NCBI RefSeq assembly: GCF_023078275.1
Contig: NC_062982.1
Span: 2,864,501 to 2,928,500 of the forward strand
Source: Leguminivora glycinivorella
Lineage: Eukaryota; Arthropoda; Insecta; Lepidoptera; Tortricidae
DNA: 64,000 nucleotides
Reading direction: 5' to 3'
The first letter of the stretch is position 1. The number at the start of each line of letters is the position of its first letter. The notes under the pieces were generated by a model. That model did no database searches. It worked only from the letters and a program-made list of their open reading frames with translations, and was not told the origin of the DNA. The position numbers and the translations under genes were made by a program. Below are positions 31,148 to 42,100 of this stretch, one piece after another.

Positions 31148-31350
31148 TCGGGTAACTCACGTAAAATTGTCAAAGATCGCTCGACGTGTTTCGCTCCGTA
31201 ACGAGGAGCATTTTCATTGAACACGCGCGATGAAAATGGTATCCCGACGCAAACTGAATGAATGTCAATGAAAATGCTCCTCGTTACGGAGCGAAACATG
31301 TCGAGCGATCTTCGACAATTTTCATACTTCAGTGTCTCACGGTAGTTTTA
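31148..31350. mobile_element. Penelope-like inverted-repeat remnant
   Basis: AAGATCGCTCGACGTGTTTC and TCCGTAACGAGGAGCATTTT recur in inverted orientation about 100 bp later. The flanks GGTAACTCACG and GTCTCACGG(T)AGTTTTA match those of the element at 36195-37562, so it is probably a noncoding relative. Confidence 0.5.
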
Positions 31351-31450
31351 TTATTAAAGTAATTGTCGAAATCCATTCTGTATCAAACATATTATAAGGA
31401 ATCATGTGGGATCGAAATGTTACTAAAATTGCAAAAGCTCCAGTTTAAAA

Positions 31451-31522
31451 AATGCATGCTATACTTAAGTGTATGATGCATGCTATACTTAAGTGTATGC
31501 AATGCATGCTATACTTAAGTGT
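31451..31522 (+). repeat. 25-bp tandem repeat, about 2.9 units
   Basis: ATGCATGCTATACTTAAGTG is repeated three times in direct succession. Confidence 0.8.
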
Positions 31523-32640
31523 TTTTTACAAATGTAATATTTTAAGTACGGACTGAGTATTGTCATTAATTATTGTGGACCAAAATAGGGTAATTTAATA
31601 AAAAAAAGCGGCACCATTACTTGTTATATAATGTATATTTTGTAAGCTTTATAATTATGTTTGGCATATTATATATTTTTGTCGGAAACTATGCACTTTC
31701 AAAATAAAATGTAAGCATGTACTGATTTTCTGTATTGTACAATATTTTACGATTTTTCAAATAAATTAAATATTTTACAAAATGATCTTGTCTTTTTTAT
31801 CATGTCCGATATATACACGATAAAAACATTTTCTATACCTAATGGGGACTTCTGTAATGGCTTTAACATTAGTAAGATAGATTTTCCATTACACAGTAAA
31901 AGTTGCTCAGTATGTCCTATTCCTCCCTTAAGAGGGCTTTTGTGTAAAAAACAGTGAAATCGCAACCGAGGACTTGATCATACCGTGTGTGGTATCAAAT
32001 TAAAGGGCTTGGCGAGTAGTTTACAAAATATATATTACATTCTAGGAGGACTTTTTCTACTCGGTCTAACAAAATATGAGAAAATGTCCAAAAGTAGTAA
32101 TAATTGTACCGGTGAAGGCTCGTTTTCGTAAAATTGCTAAAAATAAATAATACCAATTTATAATCACTAAGGCATAATAGTAATTTAAGTAAACGTTGCA
32201 AAAATAATGAAGTACAAAAATTACTTCGATGTGATGTAGATTTTAAAAGAAATTGTCACTAAATTTTAAATAATATCTGAAAAAAATTGAATCTTAGACT
32301 CGTTTACTCTTTTTCAAAACCTTACAATAAAAATGTAGTCTGAGAAGATTGTAGTGCAGGATATACGAATTATAAATTTACCTGTTTTAGTATTCAAAAT
32401 TTTACAAATAAGATCGACTAATTCAGCTCTTTACGTGAGTTTTTCTAAACGTGCATTGGAGAAAAATTCATAGTTAATTTTGTGAGTTAGTTTTCAAAAT
32501 TTAAGTCTAGTAGAAATCAAGATAATAAGATGCTCTAACTGAAACTTGAATTAAATAAATCTATTGCATAACGGAAAGTGTAGTATTTCACCGACTAAAA
32601 CTATCAATTTTACATTCTTTTGAGGTTTTTTTTGAAAGCT
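31523..32640. other. Intergenic, no gene seen
   Basis: AT-rich sequence without recognisable exons or repeats. Confidence 0.45.
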
Positions 32641-32654
32641 CCCTTAATCATTGA

Positions 32655-32912
32655 ATATTATTAATGAATAAAATAAATAAATATTGTAAGACATTCTTAC
32701 ACATATTGAATGAGACCCACGGTAAGCTCAAGAAGGCTTGTGTTGTGGGTACTCGGACAACGATATATTTTAATATACAAATACTTAAAAAAAATTAATC
32801 ACAGGGACAAATATAATTATGTGCTCATCACGCAAATAAATGCCCTTACCGGGAATCGAACGGCAGGAACGCGGCTTATAAGCAGCATCACTACGCGCTA
32901 GGCCAGACCGGA
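32655..32912 (-). mobile_element. Decayed S1 SINE, inverted
   Basis: ACATTCTTACACATATTGA and ATAAATGCCCTTACCGGGA mark the family. The tRNA head end GGCCAGACCGG is still visible, with internal deletions. Confidence 0.6.
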
Positions 32913-33443
32913 CGGATTAAGTCCAAGTAGGTAACCTAAGTTTTTAATTTTATTTGGTTCTAGGCTATATCCTTTTTTATGCCACGAAAGCGGTCACCGC
33001 AACCTATGGAGGCATGCAACTCAAGGGGCAACTATGGACGCATGCAACATGCGCGTTGCCGACCCATTAGAAATTTTAAGTACACTCCTTTTTTGAAGAA
33101 TCCCATACTGTAGTTTCTCTTTTATGTCTAGATTGCCCAATGCCCAGTTTGCCCACGCATGCGTCTTAGCTCGGCGGCGCTGCATTCCCTGCATCAGTGC
33201 AGTACTGCCAAGCTACAGAAAGGTTAGGTTCGTCTATGTCTGAAAGGTTGAACTCCCGACACTGAATATTGAAGTTTTAGGTACTGCAAAAATCTGATTG
33301 CTATACTGTGTTTGCCTCTTTATCAGTGTAGGTGGATCAAGTGAGAGAGAAGCAATGATATAAACAAAGTGGTTTTGGTTATAGTCACTGTAGTTTTAAA
33401 GGCCGGCCGGCGAAGATCGAAAAGTAAACATAGTGTTTTTATT

Positions 33444-36400
33444 ATGGCTGTAGAACTATCTCCGTATAACTCTCATCGCACATCAAAAATTAATATTGCT
33501 GTAAGTCACTTTAAAAAACCGGCCAAGAGCGTGTCGGGCCACGCTCAGTGTAGGGTTCCGTAGTTTTCCGTATTTTTCTCAAAAACTACTGAACCTATCA
33601 AGTTCAAAACAATTTTCCTAGAAAGTCTTTATAAAGTTCTACTTTCGTGATTTTTCTCATATTTTTTAAACTTATGGTTCAAAAGTTAGAGGGGGGGGGA
33701 CGCACTTTTTTTTCCTTTAGGAGCGATTATTTCCGAAAATATCAATATTATCAAAAAACGATCTTATTAAACCCTTATTTATTTTTAATTACCTATCCAA
33801 CAATATATCACACGTTGGGGTTGGAATGAAAAAAAATATCAGCCCCCACTTTACATGTAGGGGGGGTACCCTAATAAAACATTTTTTTCCATTTTTTATT
33901 TTTGCACTTTGTTGGCGTGATTGATATACATATTGGTACCAAATTTCAGCTGTCTAGTGCTAACGGTTACTGAGATTATGCGCGGACGGACGGACGGACG
34001 GACGGACGGACGGACGGACAGACAGACATGGCGAAACTATAAGGGTTCCTAGTTGACTACGGAACCCTAAAAAGGACGTCTTTAATACATTTTTCACCAC
34101 ACCAACTTTACTGATAAAGGCTTACTTTGCTATTCGAAAACAGACAGCAAATTGCATTTCATCCACAAGAGTGCAAAGTAATTTCATACAAATTTTAACA
34201 TGATGTCTTTAGCTAGCTGGTAAAATTTACCTACAAATGATGATTTTGAATCATGAATATTGAATAGATTGATGGATTTGATTTAGTTTGATGTTTTATA
34301 GTCAGTGTTTTGTTCGTGTTGGTGTGGTGAAAAATTTTGTGTTTCACTCGGTGGCAAAGTTTATTTAACCTTCGTGCCTTAAAACCCTCGCAACGCTCAA
34401 GATTCCACTGTTTCAAAATTAGAATCTTTCGCTTGCTCGGGTATTAATATTGGCACGTGCGGTTAAATAACATCTTTGCCCCCTTGTAAAACAAATAACT
34501 ATTTAATTTAAGTTTGTAAAAGTTGAATGCTGTCCGAGCTCTAAAACTTTACACGAATGTAAGCTTTTACACAATTTTCATTCATTCATATGGGTTTTTC
34601 ATTTTATACAGGTTACAGAGGAGACAGTCCCAGATAATATAGATGGATCCAAAGTATTTTTCAACAAAACTAACAATACCATTGATGGCAAAATTACTTA
34701 TATGGATTTCATACAAAAGGTAAGTTATTAAATTAATGTTGCTGTATGTATTTCTTTGTACATTTAATTTTGCATTCTGTTACTTTTAGTTGTCAAATTT
34801 CCATCTAGATGTCGCTGTACTGAGTGTTAAAAAAGCTAGATCGCGGTGTTAAGATTTTTCCGAGAAACATGACGTCTAGAAGGAAACAAACCATAATCAA
34901 GCTTTTCTACCAGAGAATATAGAGGTATAATATTGATTTAATACATTATTATTTAGTCAAGTACGAGTCTTTTTGGGCCTATTTACAGTTGCTATCCAAA
35001 TATGTATTGTCTAAGTAACACAAGTACTTTTTTAGTTCCTCCCGGATTTTCTTTAAAAAGGTTTTTTTTTTTAAATACGTACAAGGAAAATTTTATCAAA
35101 ATGTAAATTATCACACTAAACTTATCATCATGCATTTACTGCAAATTTACTGTAAAATGTTATAATCTTAATTTCTATGAATATTTTTAAGGTTTGCTAG
35201 AGTATTGATAATTATTTTTTACAGATAACCAAAGGATTAGTTGACTGTGACAATGGACCCGAAATCGTAGGAGAATCTGTTGACGACCAAACTATTAATA
35301 TCGTGTTCGTACATAAGGTTTGTACATAATTTATGCTCATAGGTAATACCAAAGACATATGTAACTCCGTATAGACGGATAAAGTCTAAGAAAAAAACGT
35401 ACCTCAAAGCCATAGAGAAAAAGGTACGGTGGTCTGGATGGCGTTACACCTTTGGGGAACGCTCGGCTAGATGGCGCTAATATTAATATTTGACATTTTA
35501 ACTGAGGTTCAAAAGTTTTAAGCTTTTGTCGAGAGATGGCAGTCTATGCACTGTGATTATACATTTTACTTTGACAGTAACTCTCTATAATGCTCGATCC
35601 TCTTTGGTAATATACACATTCACATAGTCACGCCACGCCTGTTTCTCGGAGGACAATTCAGATCCTGACATGCCTCTGTCTTTTTCTTTCATTTCATTCT
35701 TCATGCACGTTCGTACATTTGAATTCACATCCAACCAGTTTTGGATTTCCTGAAAATTTTAAAGTAGGTTTTTCAAAGTTTGACCTGAATTGTTACAGGT
35801 TGCAAAAAGGAGTGTTCCAAATGACGACGATGGAGTCAACTACTACTTTAAAGATAAAACTACTCGTATCGGATTCATACAAAAGGTTTGTAACTACACC
35901 GTGTTTTTTTGTTTTTCGTTAAATTCGACATGTCGTTAGGTTCGTTATCAGGAACCACCCTCCAATTCGCAAAAAAAAAATTTCATCGTTTTTATACATA
36001 ATAAATGAATTAATTAGTGTGAGAGACCCTTAAGAATAATATTCAAGTTAGTGTCAAGTGATTAACGGCACATGTCAAAACAAATAACACTGGGAAGTGG
36101 TAAAGGCTGACACAAACGTGTTTAGTAATTATTTTTATTTTTTAATAACTAACCGTAAGAGTTAAGACGCTAGTTTCTTAGAGAAATTAATTGTATATTT
36201 AAAAATATTTTAAGCGGGTTACTCACGTATTAAGTCGATATAGCGTTCGACATGTTTCGGTTCAATTTCGAGAACCTTTCTCAAGAGTAGCGACCCCGCC
36301 TTTACATGTCGAGAGCGCGACGCATACTGCGGGCGCTTGCTCGGTGCGCGCGGCTGCTGAGGACGGGCGCAGGGGGGATCGGCGGCGCGGGCGACGTCAC

Positions 36401-39141
36401 CGTGGCGAGATCGGAGCTACCCACTATGTTACTTTTGTCAAAAGCAGGATTGCACACAACACTTATTACGTCACTTGTTAAGGGTGCGTTTACACTGGGG
36501 ACCGACGTAGTGCCTAGAACTGTTTTCCAACTAGGTGGCACCGACCAACCACTGTCACGATTGAAATTGGGATGACGACTAATTTCTATAGCTTCCCGTA
36601 TTTTCCGCTGAACGAAGAACTTTTCTCGCGCCAGTACGGTTACCCTATCAAATCTTACATAGTGCGTCGTGTCCGAATCCAATACGTGTTCTGTCACCGC
36701 AGAGCTGTGGCTGTCCCGGCCCTTCATACTACGTATGTGTTCAGAAAGCCTTGTCGAGATGTTCCGGCCGGTCTCTCCAATGTTCTCATAGTGGGTAGGT
36801 CCGATCTCGCCACGGTGACGTCGCCCGCGCCGCCGACCCCCCCTGCGCCCGTCATCAGCAGCCGCGCGCACCGAGCAAGCGCCCGCCACAGAATTATAAT
36901 TAAACCAGAATGAGTAATTAGGCCAAAAAGTGTATCCACATGAGAGGTTAAAGTTGGGGCTGGTGTCCCTCTCGCACTTATTACCAATTTACCACTATCA
37001 AAATCATTTGAATGACGTCATCACTGTCATCATTTGGGGATACCAGTCAATATTCAAAGTTACTACCAAATCTACTAATACCCAATTAAAGGTTTTTAAT
37101 AATTGCGCAATTTTTTGGTTTTATGGCTTCATAATAATGACTTACCAATTCGTTACAAGGTATTAATACCCTTGCCTCGATATAATACGAAAATAATTTA
37201 AGAAGTTTATAAACTTAGTTATCATACAGGTAAAAATACTACTACTATAGTAATTTTTTAACACTGGTCACACGTGCGAGAGGGACACCAGCCCCAACTT
37301 TGACCCTCTCATGTGGACACACTTTTGCTAGTCTGTCAAGAACGCCTTTATGCGCCGGTGATAAGGTTCAATTTAGTATGGCAAAAAAAGTGTGAGCTGA
37401 GTCCCTATTGTAGGTCGATGGCGCCCGCAGTATGCGTCGCGCTCTCGACATGTAAAGGCGGGGTCGCTACTCTTGAGAAAGGTTCTCGAAATTGAACCGA
37501 AACATGTCGAACGCTATATCGACTTAATACCTGAGTAACCCGCTTAAAATATTTTTAAATATGTATGAGTCTCACGGGAGTTTTATAGTTAAAATTAATT
37601 GTATTTGATCTAAAGAACCATCCCTTAAAGTTAAAGGGATGGTTCTTTAGATTCAATAAAAACAGGTTGTATAATTCATATCATTATGCAACATCAGTTT
37701 AATACAGTCAAGGGCTCATTTTAATCTTCATGTACTCATTGGCTAATAAAATTAGCAAAAATTTAAAGTGAAGCTTGAATCTTCAAGGATTTCCACTGTA
37801 GAACGTAAACTGCTACATGATGATCTATAGTACACTGACGCCACCGACTCCCAGAATTCAGTCAAGTTTAACTTACGTTACACAGCCCAATTTGTGTCCA
37901 ATAGGCGAGACGACTAAAAAAAAAACTAATTAGTCCGTCAGTTAGATTATCAAAGAATTTTAGACACGTATTTTTTATTTTTTCTCGTAAACGAAAAATG
38001 ACGACGGTACGTTGAAGTTTCGCGTGACGTCACGCCTAGGTACAAGTTTTACTTAGAAGTGACGTCACAAGCCCCCATTCCGGAACCTTGATGCTCTATT
38101 TATGGTTGTATTTTTTCATTAATTCAAATAAAAAAAGAGTATGTCGGATGTGCACATACGGCATTATTTTACCAAAGGTCAAGTGACGCGTATGATGTCC
38201 GATGATCCGTCGTTATTAGTAAATATTTTTAAAAACGTCAGAATTACGGTAAATGCATAGCATAGTATCAGCAAAATAACTTAACATATTTTAAAATATT
38301 TTTTATGAATATACCAAAAATCAATAAATAATATCGTATGTGATAATCCGACTGCCTAATTTACTAAAAAAAAAAAACAGAAATTCAACAGCCGTATGTG
38401 CAGATGAGATAGTTTTACGCAAGACTCTCTTAATAACATTTAAAACTATTCTCCATTCGGGATATTATTTTTGCACCCTTTTCATGCCAATTTTATCTAT
38501 CGCACTGCGCTTTCGGAAACTCATTTGTTGCATTATTTTACGTCCATTGCCTTTACTTACGTCGTTGCTCAGAAAAATATCTCAGAAATTAAAAGAGATA
38601 AACACAATAAAAAGAATATCGACGAAAGTCACATGTTGCATTATTTTACCAAGGGTACGAATTATTATCCCGTCCAATTCCACTTGAAATGAAATGAAAT
38701 GAAATGAAATATTTATTTTCCAAGTAGGCATATTACAATGCGCTTATGAACGTCAAATAAAACTACGCCGGCTCTAACCCTACGCCTCAGCCTCGAGAAG
38801 ATTTCAGTCCCCCCTCAGTTGGAGGAGGGTATCCACTATGGGACCGGCAAGAAACTCGGCGGGCCACTTCTTTTCAAAACATTACATCTTATAATTAACA
38901 TGCATTAAAAAAAAACAAGATACAATTTAATAAGCAAAAGTATTCATAAAAAAAATATTAACACAAGAAATTATACAAAGTACAAAGCTATTATGATTAT
39001 TAATAAGAGATGTTAGAGATGTATAGAGTCTCTAAGTGTCAAAGTACATCTAAAAAAAATTATACATGAAGAAAAAAAAACGAATAACTAAAATAACTTT
39101 AGAGTTGTAAAAGACTCTTGTTGTCTTAAGCAAAGGAAAAA

Positions 39142-39177
<36 letters not shown>

Positions 39178-42100
39178 TTAATCTACTTTTTTCCTTGGAG
39201 ATGTATAATATGGTCTCCAAGAGTCAGAAAGAAATTTTTTGAGATTTTTTATCTCCATTTAAATGAATATTTACCGTTCCAGGTGCTGAGTATAAAATTG
39301 CTGCAAATGCTCTTAGTGACTCTAGTTCTGGGCATCTTTGTAGCAGCCGAAGAGAGGATCTATTGGGCAATAACATATAATCACACTCAAGTACATAACA
39401 TGTAAGTAAACTTATTTTAAGCAAATTATTACGCGTTTACTGCGTCGGTTGGAAACAAGGATACGGGCCGTGTGATTAGGTATCTGTTTCTTCTGGACGC
39501 CTGCAAATCTAGAGGTGACGTTGCAATTGCCAACTTAAACACTGCGCACCCTCGTTGCGTTCTGGCAACCTTACTCGCCAGCAGAAATCTTTGAGTCAAG
39601 TGTTATTTGGCTGAGGCTTTTTGCAAGATTTTTTAAAGTGTCATATTTCTTTACAGTATACTATCCACGCTACTATTCATCGCTACAACTACGCTCCTGA
39701 TATATTGTAATAAGACCAGGCATGAAAACCCATACCGATATCTGTTCCTAACAATACATCCGTTAAGTTTCGCATTTTTCGTCAGTTTCCCGACTATTTA
39801 CTTGAAGTTTTTGTGTCCGGTAAGTATTTTAATCACTATAATGTATTAAGTATGTCTCATTATGACCATTGTATAAAATCTAAAATAGCGTTATCGAGAT
39901 CTTAGGCCTTACCAGAAATGTATGACTAAATACGCGCCATGTTGAACTATTACAACTATTTTCTGAACTGTCACCACATACATCAGAATAACTGCGTATT
40001 CACATTATCCGATCAGATATCGGATGTCGGAAGGATTTCAAAGGCAAAAAAAATGCAGGCGGCTTGAATTTATGGGATATCGGTCCTACATAAGATCGGA
40101 TCGGATAATGTGAAAACGCACTAACAGCGCCCTCGATCTTGACAATAGTCATCTATTTCAGATTGGGCTTTATATCTTTGCCATGTTCTGAACTATTAGA
40201 TTTAATATTTATCGAGTCCTGTAGGGCCCATTTGAGTTTGGAACGATGACGTTTGGTCTTTGGTTATCATTCGCGCTTTTGGTTTCACCTGACCATACGA
40301 AACATCGCACAAACTAGAGTCAAAGAAATATTTAGTGTTACCTGGCCCCGTAGCCGAATGGCATTTCTCCGACGCCAAACGAAAGCGATACGCCGCTGGC
40401 TCTGTCGCGCCGTCGCGCCAATACGCAAGCGCGATAGAGATAGATATCTACTAGCGCTTCGTTTCGTGAGCGTTTCGTGAGCGATTGTGCCATTCGGCTA
40501 GCCACCCAGGCGTTAACTAGGCTTTGTTCGGGCATCTTCGGGAGCCGTCGCCGGCGCAACGCATGGTGCGGGGCGCGGTGAAGTGGGGGCGGTACGACAA
40601 TTCGCTCAGCAATCTTGCGACTAGAGATGTGCCAAACCGAAAATGTCGCAAACCGGGCTGAACGGTTTGATTTTCTACGTAAACCGGTTTCAACCCGGTT
40701 TGACCAAACCGAGTTGCTACGACGGTCCTTAGCGTATTAATGTAGCGGTTAGGTTTGGCCCGTGTGAAGCGATTCGTCAAAATTAAACACGAATCAAGTC
40801 GGTCGGGTTGAGTCGAGTCGAGTTATGCCCGAAACATATTATATAACGTGACGCGTGATAGGTATAGAGACTCACCACGATAAGTTTGCAACGATTTTCA
40901 CAGCCTCGCTAGTGCACATGTTATTTTAAACGTCAAACTTTGATGAAATTATGACGTTTACTTAACCCTTGCAGAGGCGGGGCTATTAAAATCTATGCAG
41001 ACTTATCGTGGGACGATTCTATCGACTTAAAAACGTCACAATTAAAATTGTGTTTGAACAAGCTAAACTAAAACTAAATTTAATGCATGTAAATATACTT
41101 CATTTAATTTCATCAAAATATTCGTAATGAAGACAGAATGCACAGAATATCGGCAAGGGCGACAACGGCAGAATAGCGGGAGCATTTAATTACAGTTGTA
41201 AACTGTTATATTTGCCCATTTATTATTAGGAAAAAGAGCACCATCTGTTATATTGATTTCAAACCAAAGCTCGCACGGCCGGGCGGACCGCGAGCGTGTT
41301 TCAGATTCTGGCCGTGGCGCCACTTCCACGTGAAAGTACCTACAGCTATCCTGCTTGCACTCGCCGGCTTGCAGTTCCGATGCCGATATTGCCCGTTTCG
41401 TTATCAACATTTTCGAGTCAAGTGGGAGTGGGACCGATCGGTACGTTCGTTCGGCTGCGTTCCGTCTGCTCGTTGGAACGGGTTTGGTGAACTGTCAAAC
41501 CGAGTCGGGCCGAGTTGAGCCTAACTCGGTTTGAACCGGGTTGGCAAACCGGGTTGACACATCTCTACTTGCGACGGACGGTCGCGCCCGTCCGCTTAAA
41601 TTCAGTGATATTTTAACAACTACATATGTATCACACCTAAATCATTATACGTGCATGTACGAGTGTCATTTAACTCACCTCATCCACGACCCCAAGATAT
41701 TCTGTCCACCCCTACATGCGTGAACAATTAGACATATTTTATTGTTAAGTACTTAGGCAAACTTTTGAATGGGCTTCAGAATATTGTTGTAGAAATTTAG
41801 TGAATCGTCCCACTTTGTCGATTACCAGAAGAACGATAATATTTTTATCTTTTTACGAGTAGGTAATCAAAACGTCCTTGGCACGCGATGAAATGAGACG
41901 TTTTGCTGGCAAATAATGATTGTATTGTCAAGTATATCTACGTTTTAATTAACTAAGTACCTATGTTTATTGTTTCACAGTTTGCAGTAGCTTGGGCAAC
42001 CTACATCGCGGCACTGTTTTCAGTGCTGTTCTATAGCGTCTTCGCATTGCAAACAGATTTGGAGTTTGCTGCCAGACACAGTACTGCACTTTCTGCTATC

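Noticed and set aside
35719..35922. 67-aa frame over A2 exon 2c
   Set aside because: It uses a different reading frame across the exon; splice signals and paralogue similarity support the phase-0 reading.
38023..38070. Two TGACGTCA sites in an A2 intron
   Set aside because: Two CRE-like palindromes 30 bp apart are notable, but nothing ties them to a promoter here.
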